Below are positions 1-8,792 of a DNA stretch of 64,000 nucleotides, in pieces. A model generated the notes under the pieces. That model was given only the letters and a program-made list of their open reading frames with translations. It was not told where the DNA came from and ran no database searches. The stretch comes from Clostridium folliculivorans (GTDB taxonomy: Bacteria > Bacillota > Clostridia > Clostridiales > Clostridiaceae), in assembly GCF_024341905.1 (NCBI RefSeq), contig NZ_BQXY01000002.1, positions 310,001 through 374,000 of the forward strand. The letters are read 5' to 3'. The translations under genes and the position numbers were made by a program. Within the stretch, counting starts at the first letter, position 1; every line of letters begins with the position of its first letter.

Positions 1-760
1 GAGTATCTAAAAATGTTATCTTTTGATTGTTAACATTAACAGTATAAGCACCTATGTGCTGAGTTATACCTCCAGCTTCTGATTCAGTTACTTTTGCTTT
101 TCTTATAGCATCAAGTAAAGAAGTCTTACCATGGTCAACGTGACCCATTACTGTTATAATCGGAGGTCTGTTTTCAAGGTTTTCGCCATCTTCAGTTTCC
201 TCTTCAAATATTTCTAAAGTAGCTTCTTCTGTTTTCTTTATAACTGAAACACCATACTTTTCTGCAGCTTTTTGAGCTGTAGCGAAGTCTATTTCTTGGT
301 TAATAGCAGCCATAACACCAGTGAAGATTAGAGTTTTTATTACATCAGCACCAGGCTTATTTAACTTTTCAGCTAATTCCTTAACTGTTATTGTATCGCT
401 GATTTCAATAGTACCGCCATCTAATTCAGTAGCATTACCATCTTCATCCGTGATATCTTCATCATCTGATTTCTTTTTCTTTCTCTTTTTAGCAACATTA
501 TTAACTTCTTCAGCAACCATTTCCTCATATTCATCTACGATAGTTTTAGAAACTTCCTCATCATCGTCATCCGAACCTGCTGGAATTATAGTGTGATCAC
601 TACCTGCTAATAATTCTTTAATAAGTTCTGCATCTTCATCCTCTATAACGCTCATGTGATTCTTAACTTCTATGCTAAATTCATCCATAAGCAAAGTGAT
701 AAGATCCTTACTTGCTACATTTAATTCTTTTGCTAATTCATATACTCTAATTTTTGACAT
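1..760 (-). CDS. infB: translation initiation factor IF-2, C-terminal part cut off by window edge
   Basis: The N-terminal 253 codons of IF-2, the GTPase that brings initiator tRNA to the 30S subunit and promotes subunit joining. The protein begins [15 protein letters not shown], the usual IF2_N start, followed by a strongly acidic and lysine-rich linker. The G1 motif GHVDHGKT lies at about residues 206-213 and is followed by the switch region with [10 protein letters not shown]. The remaining G domain and the C-terminal tRNA-binding domains lie beyond base 1. The ATG at 760 has a GGGGGTG ribosome binding site. It is the last visible gene of the rimP-nusA-rnpM-ylxQ-infB operon. The short N-terminal region (about 200 residues before G1) is what I expect for low-GC Gram-positives. 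Confidence 0.97.
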   Translation of the reverse strand, partial: MSKIRVYELAKELNVASKDLITLLMDEFSIEVKNHMSVIEDEDAELIKELLAGSDHTIIPAGSDDDDEEVSKTIVDEYEEMVAEEVNNVAKKRKKKKSDDEDITDEDGNATELDGGTIEISDTITVKELAEKLNKPGADVIKTLIFTGVMAAINQEIDFATAQKAAEKYGVSVIKKTEEATLEIFEEETEDGENLENRPPIITVMGHVDHGKTSLLDAIRKAKVTESEAGGITQHIGAYTVNVNNQKITFLDT

Positions 761-792
761 AGATTCACCCCCGACAAAATTCGTTGGATTTA

Positions 793-1098
793 TCAAATAT
801 TCTCTTGAATTTGAATTAATTTCTTAGCCATATTTTGTTCAATAACAGCTAATACATTAATCTCACTTCTTCCTAAGCTCAATCCTAAGTCTTCTTTAGA
901 GAAAACATCAATTGTAGGGATATTTTTTTCTATGCAGTATCGCATAAACATATCCTTACTTTTAGGCGAAAGCTCAGTTGAGAATATAAACAAATAAATC
1001 TTTTTCTTCTTTAATATTTCTTCGCATTTATTGTAACCTTCAATTAAGTTCCCGGATTTTTTTACTAGTCCTAAAAACTGAAGAAACTTATTAACCAT
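793..1098 (-). CDS. ylxQ: L7Ae/L30e-family K-turn RNA-binding protein YlxQ
   Basis: A 101-residue protein of the L7Ae/L30e/S12e fold that in Firmicutes sits between rnpM (ylxR) and infB. The opening segment [14 protein letters not shown] is the typical first helix of the fold, and the Asp-Ile-Ser-like central region binds K-turn RNA in characterised relatives. The cellular role is not settled in the family; the bacterial paralogue YbxF/YlxQ binds K-turns in vitro. It overlaps the upstream rnpM by 8 bases, indicating translational coupling, and is followed 32 bases later by infB. Function beyond RNA binding is inference. Confidence 0.9.
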   Translation of the reverse strand: MVNKFLQFLGLVKKSGNLIEGYNKCEEILKKKKIYLFIFSTELSPKSKDMFMRYCIEKNIPTIDVFSKEDLGLSLGRSEINVLAVIEQNMAKKLIQIQENI

Positions 1099-1357
1099 TT
1101 ACAATTTCATCCTTTAAGTTATTATAAATATTCTCATCGATTGTTGTTTCAAGATTTTTATTAAGTCTTTTTGCTTTGAATGCCTTATCTAAGCATTCAA
1201 CACTTTTACAGATATAAGCTCCTCTACCGGACTTTTTACCTGTCAAATCAACTGATACAACACCCTCTGGACTTTTTACAATCCTTATGAGTTCTTTTTT
1301 CGGTTTCATTTCCATGCAACCTGTGCACATTCTCATTGGAATTTTTTTTGGTTTCAT
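1091..1357 (-). CDS. rnpM: RNase P modulator RnpM (YlxR, DUF448)
   Basis: An 88-residue DUF448 protein. It shows the family CxxC near the N-terminus (Cys11, Cys14), the signature GRGAYIC at about 44-50 with Cys50 and Cys55, and a basic C-terminal part (KAKRLNK) fitting RNA binding. YlxR of Bacillus subtilis has been described as binding RNase P RNA and modulating its activity, hence the newer name. The start has a strong GGAGGTG site. Position between nusA and ylxQ is the canonical one. Confidence 0.92.
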   Translation of the reverse strand: MKPKKIPMRMCTGCMEMKPKKELIRIVKSPEGVVSVDLTGKKSGRGAYICKSVECLDKAFKAKRLNKNLETTIDENIYNNLKDEIVNG

Positions 1358-1380
1358 TGTAGCACCTCCAAGCTTCAGAA

Positions 1381-2427
1381 CTATTCAGTCTGAGACTTGC
1401 TTTTAATATCAATCTTCCATCCAGTAAGCTTAGCAGCTAATCTTACATTCTGGCCTTCCTTACCTATAGCAAGCGATAATTGGTTATCATCTACAACTAC
1501 CTTAGCAGACTTACTATCTTCATCAATTGCAACATCTAAAACTTTAGCTGGGCTTAAAGCGTTAGCTATATATTCTTCAGGTAATTTACTCCATTTGATG
1601 ATATCAATTTTTTCATTCTTTAACTCATTGACTATATTTTGAACTCTTGAACCCTTTGGTCCAACACAAGCTCCCATAGGATCAACAGATTCATCAGTTG
1701 TATTTACTGCAATCTTAGTTCTTGAACCTGCTTCTCTTGCAATACTCTTAATTTCTACTACACCTTCAAAAATTTCAGGAACTTCTAACTCAAAAAGTCT
1801 TTTAACAAGTCCTGGATGAGTTCTTGAAACTAAAACTTGAGCACCTTTTGAAGTATTTTTTACTTCTACAATGTAAAGTTTTAACTTTTCATTGAAATTA
1901 TATTCCTCACCAGCCATTTGTTCGTTAGGTCCTAGAATTGCTTCTATTCTTCCTAAATCAACAAAAACATTGCCTTTATCTTTTCTAATTATCGTTCCAG
2001 TGATTATATCAAATTCTTTTTGAATGAATTCATTATAGATAATATTTCTTTCTGCTTCCTTAATTCTTTGGATTACTACTTGTTTTGCAAGCTGTGCTGC
2101 TACTCTACCAAAGTTTCTTGGAGTTACTTCTATTTCAACAACATCATCTATTTCATATCTAGGATCAATCTCTTTTGCCTCATCAATTGATATTTCTGAC
2201 ACTTCGTCATAAACAAAATCCACAATTGATTTTTGCGCATAAACATGGATTTCACCAGTTTCCCTGTTCATACTTACTCTTACATTCTGGGCTGCAGTAG
2301 TTGAATTTGCATAATTCTTCTTATATGCAGCTACAAGAGCATCTTCTAAGGTTGTAAATATAAGATCTTCGCTTATACCCTTTTCTTTTACAATCTCTTT
2401 CAATGCACCTATAAATTCTTCATTCAT
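1381..2427 (-). CDS. nusA: transcription termination/antitermination factor NusA
   Basis: A 348-residue NusA of the short Gram-positive type, lacking the C-terminal acidic repeats of enterobacteria. Domains in order: N-terminal RNA polymerase-binding domain (1-130), S1 domain (about 137-202, [19 protein letters not shown]), KH1 with GPKG at 256-259 and KH2 with [16 protein letters not shown] from 322. NusA stimulates pausing and intrinsic termination. In the family the rimP-nusA operon is often autoregulated by termination in its leader; the leader hairpins upstream of rimP here would suit that. SD GGAGGGG, 16 bases downstream of rimP. Confidence 0.98.
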   Translation of the reverse strand: MNEEFIGALKEIVKEKGISEDLIFTTLEDALVAAYKKNYANSTTAAQNVRVSMNRETGEIHVYAQKSIVDFVYDEVSEISIDEAKEIDPRYEIDDVVEIEVTPRNFGRVAAQLAKQVVIQRIKEAERNIIYNEFIQKEFDIITGTIIRKDKGNVFVDLGRIEAILGPNEQMAGEEYNFNEKLKLYIVEVKNTSKGAQVLVSRTHPGLVKRLFELEVPEIFEGVVEIKSIAREAGSRTKIAVNTTDESVDPMGACVGPKGSRVQNIVNELKNEKIDIIKWSKLPEEYIANALSPAKVLDVAIDEDSKSAKVVVDDNQLSLAIGKEGQNVRLAAKLTGWKIDIKSKSQTE

Positions 2428-2443
2428 TTTTTACCCCTCCTTA

Positions 2444-2905
2444 CTAAATCTCCCCTTCGATGTTTACAGACTTTATTTTATCTTTAGGAACAGTAAACTT
2501 TTCACTGTTTTCTGCGATAACTAATGTCTCATCTGTTACTTCTTCAAGTATACCTTTTATGTTTTTTTTGCCATCTACATTTTTAGTGAATTTTACAAAA
2601 ACCTCTGAGCCTACAAATCTTTTATAGTGCTCTTCAGTAAATAACTGTCTATTAAGTCCAGGTGAAGAAACTTCTAAATAATATGGATCTGTTATAGGAT
2701 CCTTATCATCTAGTATATCACTTATTCTCCTACTTACTTTTTCACAGTCAGCTAGAGATATACCTTCTGACTTATCGATATATATCCTTAAGTAGTATTC
2801 GTTGTTTTCCTTTACAAACTCAACGTAATAAAGCTCATACCCAAGTTCATCTACAACAGGCTTGCAAAGGTTATTTAAATTTTCTAAAAGTGCATCTTTA
2901 TTCAT
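2444..2905 (-). CDS. rimP: ribosome maturation factor RimP
   Basis: A 153-residue protein needed for 30S maturation (early 16S 5'/3' domain assembly with S12/S19 in characterised species). It shows the N-terminal alpha/beta domain with [12 protein letters not shown] and the C-terminal SH3-like barrel from about residue 90 ([26 protein letters not shown]). First gene of the nusA-infB operon, with SD AAGGAGG and a roughly 165-base leader that carries two hairpins and a promoter. In Bacillus and several clostridia I expect polC in front of it; none is here. Confidence 0.96.
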   Translation of the reverse strand: MNKDALLENLNNLCKPVVDELGYELYYVEFVKENNEYYLRIYIDKSEGISLADCEKVSRRISDILDDKDPITDPYYLEVSSPGLNRQLFTEEHYKRFVGSEVFVKFTKNVDGKKNIKGILEEVTDETLVIAENSEKFTVPKDKIKSVNIEGEI

Positions 2906-2978
2906 ATCTATCCTCCTTTAAACACCTAGCAATTTTTATTAGTATTCCCAGATAATAAATCTATATTGATTATTATGC

Positions 2979-3006
2979 AAAAACGCAACTTTCAACAAGT
3001 TGCGTT
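2979..3006 (-). terminator. intrinsic terminator/attenuator in the rimP leader
   Basis: On the minus strand AACGCAACTT and AAGTTGCGTT form a 10-bp stem with a 5-base loop, followed by a T-tract. It lies about 75 bases before the rimP ATG and downstream of a plausible promoter at 3076-3104, so it sits inside the rimP mRNA leader. It could attenuate the operon, for example in response to NusA level; that role is inference. Confidence 0.72.
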
Positions 3007-3016
3007 TACAAATAGA

Positions 3017-3042
3017 AAGAGCGGACTTTTATGCCCACTCTT
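3017..3042 (-). promoter_or_regulatory. rimP-leader hairpin
   Basis: On the minus strand AAGAGTGGG pairs with TCCGCTCTT (nine pairs with G.U wobbles, loop CATAAAAG-like), directly followed by TC-rich sequence. A hairpin of the type AAGAGTGGG...CCCACTCTT just ahead of rimP (ylxS) is a recurrent feature in Firmicutes. Here it precedes a separate terminator hairpin, giving two consecutive structures in the leader. Whether the two compete is untested. Confidence 0.55.
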
Positions 3043-3075
3043 ATCTTGCTCTATTGTAAATAATCTACTAGTCTA

Positions 3076-3104
3076 ATCATAACATAGTAATTATTGGATT
3101 ACAA
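3076..3104 (-). promoter_or_regulatory. sigma-A type promoter for the rimP-nusA-infB operon
   Basis: Minus-strand TTGTAA (3099-3104) and TATGAT (3076-3081) are separated by exactly 17 bases. Initiation near 3069 would give a leader of about 165 bases containing both hairpins. No other good match lies closer to rimP. Confidence 0.6.
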
Positions 3105-3260
3105 GTACTAATTTATATAAGTATAAATGGATGCTCTGATTTGTTACTTTATTCATCAAAAACATTCATTTTTAGCTAATGATTAACTTATTAATAAGCT
3201 TCTTTAAGTGTTTGTATTGAACTATTACTTAGTACCGTATTAGAAATTTGTAATTATATT

Positions 3261-3439
3261 AATAAAAAAGTCGCTGAAGCGACCTTTTTTACTGCATTTG
3301 CCTTTTCGGATGCATATAAGTAAAATTACAACTAATAAGTTTCACTTTTACTGTACAGCTATAAAAAGCTTCTGAAAACATTAAATTATCTAGATTTAAC
3401 GTCTATAAAAACTTTATATTTTCATTTACAGTAAAAAAA
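3261..3439 (+). repeat. family A intergenic element, copy 1
   Basis: First of five related elements. It begins with a hairpin GTCGC-tgaa-GCGAC flanked by A- and T-tracts (bidirectional terminator shape), then the conserved block starting GCATTTGCCTTTTCGG, then TTTTTTACTGTA-like sequence, about 70 AT-rich bases including ATTATCTAGATTTAACG, and ends TTTACAGTAAAAAAA against the ispG terminator. Compare copy 4 (49291-49486, inverted), which shares the layout almost throughout. The rest of the 549-base gap 2906-3454 holds the rimP promoter and leader; bases 3105-3260 show nothing I recognise. Confidence 0.75.
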
Positions 3440-3453
3440 GCGACTAAGTCGCT
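3433..3453 (-). terminator. terminator of dxr-rseP-ispG
   Basis: Minus-strand AGCGAC-tta-GTCGCT followed by seven T residues. It begins two bases after the ispG stop codon and its T-tract coincides with the end of repeat element A copy 1. Confidence 0.8.
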
Positions 3454-3454
3454 T

Positions 3455-4504
3455 TTAAAATTGCTCAATCTCTTTAATCAATTCATTAACTAGGTCTTTT
3501 TCATCAACTTTTCTAACTATTTCACCTTTTTTGAATATTAGTCCTTCACCATTTCCTCCAGCTATTCCAATATCAGCTTCTCTAGCTTCACCAGGACCAT
3601 TAACAACACAACCCATTATAGCCACTTTTATATTTTTCTTGCAAGATGCGAGCTTACTCTCTACTTGCTCCGCTATATTAATTAAATCAATTTTTGTTCT
3701 TCCACACGTTGGACAAGATATGAACTGTATTCCTGATTTAACATATCCGAAAGTCTTAAGTATTTCACGTCCAACTTTAATTTCTTCAACAGGGTCTCCT
3801 GTTAATGATACTCTGATAGTATCACCAATTCCTTCAGAAAGCAAAGTACCGATACCTATACTTGACTTAATAGTGCCTCTCCATAATGTTCCGGCTTCTG
3901 TAACACCTAGATGAAGAGGATAATTAACCCTATCTGCCATAAGTCTATAGCTATCAATCATCTTTAATACATCTGCTGATTTTATTGATATTACTATATC
4001 ATTAAAATTCATCTCTTCTAGTATTTTTACGTGCCCTAGAGCACTTTCTACTAAAGCCTCAGGAGTTGGACTTCCGTATTTTTTCAATAACTCTTTTTCA
4101 AGCGATCCTGAGTTAACTCCAATTCTTATAGGAATTTCTCTTGACTTTGCAGCTTCAGCCACAAGTCTAACTCTATCAGCACTTCCTATATTTCCAGGAT
4201 TTATTCTAAGTGCCGAAACTCCATTTTTTATAGATTCTAATGCTAATCTATAATCAAAATGGATATCAGCGACTAATGAAATATTGATACCTTTAACTAT
4301 ATCTTTAATAGCTGCTGCTGCTTCCATATCTGGTACTGCGCACCTAACTATATCACAACCAGCCTCTTCAAGCCTTTTTATCTGTTCAATAGTACTTTTA
4401 ACATCTCTCGTATCTGTATTAGTCATAGATTGTACTGATACGGGTGAATCTCCACCTAAAAATACATTTCCAACTCTAACCTTTTTTGTTTGCCTTCTGT
4501 CCAT
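3455..4504 (-). CDS. ispG: 4-hydroxy-3-methylbut-2-enyl diphosphate synthase (flavodoxin/ferredoxin) IspG
   Basis: The [4Fe-4S] enzyme that converts MEcPP to HMBPP in the MEP isoprenoid pathway. 349 residues, normal length for the single-domain bacterial form. The N-terminal TIM barrel carries GDSPVSVQSMTNTDTRDV; the cluster ligands are Cys264 and Cys267 (FISCPTCGRT), Cys299 (IMGCVVNGPGE) and Glu306. Last gene of the set with rseP (11 bases upstream) and dxr, so two MEP steps are co-transcribed. ATG with SD AGGAGATGG. Confidence 0.98.
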   Translation of the reverse strand: MDRRQTKKVRVGNVFLGGDSPVSVQSMTNTDTRDVKSTIEQIKRLEEAGCDIVRCAVPDMEAAAAIKDIVKGINISLVADIHFDYRLALESIKNGVSALRINPGNIGSADRVRLVAEAAKSREIPIRIGVNSGSLEKELLKKYGSPTPEALVESALGHVKILEEMNFNDIVISIKSADVLKMIDSYRLMADRVNYPLHLGVTEAGTLWRGTIKSSIGIGTLLSEGIGDTIRVSLTGDPVEEIKVGREILKTFGYVKSGIQFISCPTCGRTKIDLINIAEQVESKLASCKKNIKVAIMGCVVNGPGEAREADIGIAGGNGEGLIFKKGEIVRKVDEKDLVNELIKEIEQF

Positions 4505-4515
4505 AAAACCATCTC

Positions 4516-5526
4516 CTACAAATTAACTGGGAACAATATATCCTTAACTGTTACTAAAAGCATCAACAGCATAAGTAGTGAAAATCCCACAAAGTTTAGT
4601 GCACCTACAACTTTATCAGGAACTTTCTTTCTTGTTATCAGTTCAAATAATAACATAATAATCCATCCTCCATCAAGTGCTGGAAATGGTAGTAAGTTAA
4701 ATACTGCAAGCTGAACACTTAAGTAAGCTGTAAACCATACTAAAGTTATTATGCCACTTTTAGCCGCAGTTCCTGTCATTTTAACAATAGTTACCGGCCC
4801 ACCAACATCGGTTTTTAAGTTAGCTTTTCCTGTGAAAATTGTTTTTAAAGCAGAAAATGTTTGCTTAACCCATGAAGCTGTTCCCTTAAAGCTATACTTA
4901 ACACTTTGAACAATAGAAGGGCTCTCAACAAAATCATTAGTTATACCTATCATTAAAATCCCATCACTATTTTTAGTTGGTACTATACTAAAACTTTTAG
5001 TTTCGCTTCCTCTTTTTAATTGCACGTCTACAGCATTTCCCTTTGACATGGCTATCTCGTATGTTAAATCATCTTTAGTAAGCACTGTGGAATTATTGAC
5101 TTTAGTGATTTGATCACCTTGCATTAATCCTGCTTTAGCTGCTGGAGAATCTTTAACAACATCCTTTACGATTGGAATCGCATATCCATTATGAAATGTA
5201 AAGATGCTAAATAAAACTATTGCCAGCACATAATTCATAAAAGCTCCAGCAAATATTATTGATATTCTTTGAAGAGGTGATTTAGATAAAAATCCTCTAG
5301 TATCACTAGTAGTCTCTTCTTCGCCGTACATCTTAACATATCCGCCGATTGGGAGTGCCTTAATCATATATTCTGTCTCTTTACCTTTAATACTAAAAAG
5401 TTTAGGACCCATTCCTATAGAAAATTCATCTACCTTTACCCCATTGAGCTTTGCTAAAGTAAAATGTCCAAGTTCATGAATTAATATTAATAAACTAAAT
5501 GCAATAACTGCAAAAACTATATACAC
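4516..5526 (-). CDS. rseP: site-2 intramembrane zinc metalloprotease RseP
   Basis: Membrane-embedded M50 protease that cleaves anti-sigma factors or signal-peptide remnants within the membrane (RseP in E. coli, RasP in Bacillus). The first membrane segment contains HELGH at 17-21; a PDZ domain spans about 110-190 (KDSPAAKAGLMQGDQI); the third zinc ligand is in NLLPFPALDGG (Asp285). 336 residues with a C-terminal membrane helix. Starts with GTG, seven bases after AGGAGG. Lies between dxr and ispG as in most Firmicutes; its local substrate cannot be told from the sequence. Confidence 0.96.
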   Translation of the reverse strand: MYIVFAVIAFSLLILIHELGHFTLAKLNGVKVDEFSIGMGPKLFSIKGKETEYMIKALPIGGYVKMYGEEETTSDTRGFLSKSPLQRISIIFAGAFMNYVLAIVLFSIFTFHNGYAIPIVKDVVKDSPAAKAGLMQGDQITKVNNSTVLTKDDLTYEIAMSKGNAVDVQLKRGSETKSFSIVPTKNSDGILMIGITNDFVESPSIVQSVKYSFKGTASWVKQTFSALKTIFTGKANLKTDVGGPVTIVKMTGTAAKSGIITLVWFTAYLSVQLAVFNLLPFPALDGGWIIMLLFELITRKKVPDKVVGALNFVGFSLLMLLMLLVTVKDILFPVNL

Positions 5527-5537
5527 AGTAGTTCCTC

Positions 5538-6692
5538 CTATTCATACTTTTTAAATACATAATCTCTTACTTCTTTATCCATAGCCTTTACATTTTCTAA
5601 AGTTACTTCTTTGTTGTAATCGAACTTATTCATACATTCTTCAACAACTTCTTCTATTTGTAAAAATTCAATTCTATTGTTCAAAAACAAACTTACACAC
5701 GCTTCATTTGCGGCATTAAGTATGCAAGGCATAAGTTTTCCAAGCTTTCCAGCTTTAAATGCAAGACCTAGACATTTAAAGGTTTGCAAATCTGGAGTTT
5801 CAAATGTCAAAGTGCGTAAAGTTTTAAAGTCTAAAGTCCCTCCAATATTGCTTTTCCTATTTGGGTAATTTAATGCATATTGAATAGGTAATCTCATGTC
5901 AGGAGTTCCAAGTTGCGCTATTACGGCTCCATCTTCATATTGAATCATAGAGTGGATAACCGATTGAGGATGTACAACCACCTCTATCTTGTCATAGTCA
6001 CAATCAAAAAGCCAATGTGCTTCTATTACTTCTAAGCCCTTATTCATAAGAGTAGAAGAATCAATTGTTATCTTCGGCCCCATTGACCAATTAGGATGTT
6101 TTAATGCATCTTTAAGGGTAACAGTACTTAAATCTTCTGTCTTTTTTCCCCTGAAAGGTCCGCCTGAAGCAGTAAGTAATATTTTATCTATTTTGTTCAT
6201 TTTATTCCCTTGAAGACTTTGAAATATTGCACTATGCTCTGAATCAACCGGAAGTATATTAACATTGTTCTTTTTTGCTTCTGACATAACTAATTCACCG
6301 GCAACCACTAAAGTTTCTTTGTTTGCCAATGCAATTGTTTTTCCAGCCCAAATGGCGTTCAATGTTGGTTCTAATCCTATCATACCAACAACAGAAGTAA
6401 CAACAACATCCACTTCTCTATGGGTTGCAATTTTATTCAATCCCTCAATGCCAAAGTTCACTTCTATATCATACCCTTTTTTAGTACAATAATCCAAAAT
6501 TATGTTGTAAGCTTCGAAATCCGTCATAGCCACAATCTTAGGCAAAAATTCGTCTATTATATTCATAATACTCTGAGTACTTCTGTTTGCACTTATTCCT
6601 ATTAACTTAAAATCATCTTTATGAAATCTTAATACATCTAAAGTTTGTGTTCCTATAGAACCAGTTGCCCCTAATATAGCTATATTTTTCAT
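5538..6692 (-). CDS. dxr: 1-deoxy-D-xylulose-5-phosphate reductoisomerase
   Basis: Committed step of the MEP pathway: NADPH-dependent conversion of DXP to MEP. NADPH-binding GATGSIGT at 8-15, NKETLV at 124-129, metal ligands in PVDSEHS (Asp150, Glu152), substrate loop SGGPFRG at 176-182 and KHPNWSMG from 198. 384 residues, full length. The ATG overlaps the stop codon of the upstream permease (ATGA, 4 bases) so translation is likely coupled to it, an unusual partner for dxr. Confidence 0.98.
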   Translation of the reverse strand: MKNIAILGATGSIGTQTLDVLRFHKDDFKLIGISANRSTQSIMNIIDEFLPKIVAMTDFEAYNIILDYCTKKGYDIEVNFGIEGLNKIATHREVDVVVTSVVGMIGLEPTLNAIWAGKTIALANKETLVVAGELVMSEAKKNNVNILPVDSEHSAIFQSLQGNKMNKIDKILLTASGGPFRGKKTEDLSTVTLKDALKHPNWSMGPKITIDSSTLMNKGLEVIEAHWLFDCDYDKIEVVVHPQSVIHSMIQYEDGAVIAQLGTPDMRLPIQYALNYPNRKSNIGGTLDFKTLRTLTFETPDLQTFKCLGLAFKAGKLGKLMPCILNAANEACVSLFLNNRIEFLQIEEVVEECMNKFDYNKEVTLENVKAMDKEVRDYVFKKYE

Positions 6693-7660
6693 GTAAAATC
6701 CTCCTGAGTTGAACTGATTATTATGTTTTTAGCTAGAAGTATATATAGCGGACCTGATATGATGCCTATTATACCAAATAGTTTAATTCCTATATATATT
6801 GAGATAAGTGCAAGTATAGGATGAATATCTAGCTTATCTCCAATAAATTTAGTTTCAAGAATCTCTCTATTTATTTGAATTAGAATGTATAATATCACCA
6901 ATCCAAAAGCTACGAAATACTCCTTTAATACAATATTGTATATTATTAGTGGAATAAATACAATAATTGTTCCTACATAAGGAAGTATGTCAAGCATTCC
7001 ACATATAACAGCTAACAAAAACGGCTCTGGTACTTTGAAGAAAATAAAGCCTATTAATGTTTCTAAAGTGCTAATTAACGCAAGCATTATTTCAATAGCA
7101 GCTAGTTTTTTTAACTTCAAAATAGACTGTCCTATATTATTGATTACTGAAGTTGGTAAAAACGAATAGAAAACTTTTTTCAATAGCATCTCATCTACGA
7201 GCAAGAAGTAAACACAAATATTGGCAATAACATAAGATACAATGCTTTCAGATGTATATGCAGCGCCTTTTCTTATAATTGAACTGTCAATAAAATTACT
7301 TCCATTATTTAGCATATCACCATTACCGCTTACTGTAATCAAATTAATAAAATCATCATAAAAAGATCGTAGCTTGTCTATATTTAAAACAATATATTTT
7401 TGAAAAAGCACAATCATATTGTTACTCAAATAAAATATGATAATAAATAAAAGTAAATTTAATACAATTATACTAAAAGCTGCAGATAATTTAAATGATT
7501 TTGTAACTTTTGAGAAAAACTTTTGTGAAGGTTTTGCTAATAAATACAAAACTATAATATATAAAAATGGATTAAAATAATTTTTAACAATATAAGATAT
7601 TAGTAAAATTACAATTAATAAAATTAGTAATTGAATTAATTTCGCATATTCTTTTAACAT
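6689..7660 (-). CDS. AI-2E family (TerC/PerM-like) membrane transporter
   Basis: About 323 residues, strongly hydrophobic with seven to eight predicted membrane segments, and the family-typical late motifs LDILPYVGTIIVFIP and an ending with helices around GIKLFGIIGIISGPLY. Family members include PerM, YdbI and the sporulation protein YtvI; substrates are mostly unproven. ATG at 7660 chosen because AAGGAG lies five bases before it; a GTG two codons earlier overlaps the SD. It is inserted between cdsA and dxr, has its own upstream region with a palindromic repeat (7674-7780), and overlaps dxr by 4 bases. Confidence 0.82.
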   Translation of the reverse strand: MLKEYAKLIQLLILLIVILLISYIVKNYFNPFLYIIVLYLLAKPSQKFFSKVTKSFKLSAAFSIIVLNLLLFIIIFYLSNNMIVLFQKYIVLNIDKLRSFYDDFINLITVSGNGDMLNNGSNFIDSSIIRKGAAYTSESIVSYVIANICVYFLLVDEMLLKKVFYSFLPTSVINNIGQSILKLKKLAAIEIMLALISTLETLIGFIFFKVPEPFLLAVICGMLDILPYVGTIIVFIPLIIYNIVLKEYFVAFGLVILYILIQINREILETKFIGDKLDIHPILALISIYIGIKLFGIIGIISGPLYILLAKNIIISSTQEDFT

Positions 7661-7673
7661 TTTCACTCCTTTC

Positions 7674-7780
7674 TATATAGATGTACAACTTCAAACAGAA
7701 AGATATATTTAAAACTCCCACGTATTCTGGTAAGAGCATTTAAATATATAAGTTTTATTACAAAGTGGTAAATCTATATA
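7674..7780. repeat. family C palindromic element, copy 1
   Basis: A 107-base inverted repeat. Ends TATATAGAT and ATCTATATA are perfect complements; inner arms ATATATTTAAAACTC and GAGCATTTAAATATATA also pair. It sits directly upstream of the Shine-Dalgarno of the AI-2E gene, so an mRNA starting above it would fold next to the start. The rest of the gap 7661-7984 is the cdsA terminator and about 125 very AT-rich bases (7781-7907) in which I see nothing definite. Confidence 0.72.
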
Positions 7781-7907
7781 AACAGTAATTTATAATTTTA
7801 ATATAGATCTATTTGTCTTAACTTAGGATATGGACATTTATATATAATTACTTTAGTTAATTATATTAATAAGAATATAAGTATATTAATAAAAAAATAA
7901 ATGAAGC

Positions 7908-7943
7908 AAAAAAAACTCATAGTGCATTTCTGCATTATGAGTT
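7908..7943 (-). terminator. terminator after uppS-cdsA
   Basis: Minus-strand stem AACTCATAATGCA / TGCACTATGAGTT (13 pairs, one G.T) with a four-base loop followed by eight T residues, about 40 bases beyond the cdsA stop. It separates cdsA from the permease-dxr unit. Confidence 0.88.
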
Positions 7944-7984
7944 CAAGTAGATATTAAATTTTAGTTAATTTTACATATTATAAA

Positions 7985-8779
7985 TTATATAGATAATACT
8001 AGGTGAAGATACATATATATTATAGTTGAAGCGAATAATATACTATCAAATCTATCAAGTATTCCACCGTGACCTGGTATAAGATTGCTGTAATCTTTTA
8101 TACCTACATATCTTTTTATAGAAGATGCTATTAAATCTCCAAATTGGCAGAACACCCCGCATAATATTCCTATTATTATATAATGATAAAAAGGGATATT
8201 ATGTATAAAAGAGTTTATGAAATATCCATAAACTGATAAAGCTAAAGTGCTACCAAATAATCCACCTACAGAACCAGCAATAGTTTTTTTAGGGCTTACT
8301 TTAGGACAAAGCTTTCTTTTTCCTAAATATTTTCCTGTATAATAAGCTACAGTATCACAAAGCCAAGATGCTAAGAATATCAACCATACTAGAAATTTAC
8401 CATTAGGCATAGCATTTATCAGATAAATAAAACTAAAAAAAACGCCTACATATAAAAATCCTAAAATAGTTAACGAAACATCTATAAAAGTATATTTTGT
8501 ATTTATAACCGGTATACAAAATAGAATAATTAGTGCTATTATCAGCAGATACACTAGTTTTTCTATATCTGCGTTTATAAAGTAATAGCAAATTAAAAGG
8601 GCATATCCAACTGGCCATATTGGGTTAAAGTCTTTAACTTTCATTGTTTTGTAAAATTCATACATACCAATCATTGATATTAAAATTGTGAAGTACTTCA
8701 AGTATACTCCACCAAGAAATATAAAAATTAGTATTGGAGCAATTATTAATGCACCTAGGTATCTGTTATTTGATTTCAT
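7985..8779 (-). CDS. cdsA: phosphatidate cytidylyltransferase (CDP-diglyceride synthase)
   Basis: Integral membrane enzyme that makes CDP-diacylglycerol from phosphatidic acid and CTP, the branch point to all phospholipids. 264 residues with about eight membrane segments. The C-terminal family signature is intact: SSIKR, then GIKD, then IPGHGGILDRFDS. N-terminal MKSNNRYLGA with SD GAGGTGA. Thirteen bases after uppS, so the two are cotranscribed. Confidence 0.96.
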   Translation of the reverse strand: MKSNNRYLGALIIAPILIFIFLGGVYLKYFTILISMIGMYEFYKTMKVKDFNPIWPVGYALLICYYFINADIEKLVYLLIIALIILFCIPVINTKYTFIDVSLTILGFLYVGVFFSFIYLINAMPNGKFLVWLIFLASWLCDTVAYYTGKYLGKRKLCPKVSPKKTIAGSVGGLFGSTLALSVYGYFINSFIHNIPFYHYIIIGILCGVFCQFGDLIASSIKRYVGIKDYSNLIPGHGGILDRFDSILFASTIIYMYLHLVLSI

Positions 8780-8792
8780 AATATCACCTCAG

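Noticed and set aside
321..596. 91-codon plus-strand ORF inside infB
   Set aside because: Antisense to the acidic linker of IF-2; low-complexity Ser/Thr/Val product mirroring Asp/Glu/Lys codons, no SD.
3261..3439. Family A element as a riboswitch for the downstream gene
   Set aside because: Copies face unrelated genes (rimP, rpsB, rbgA, rsgA, yicC) and mostly lie in the orientation opposite to those genes.
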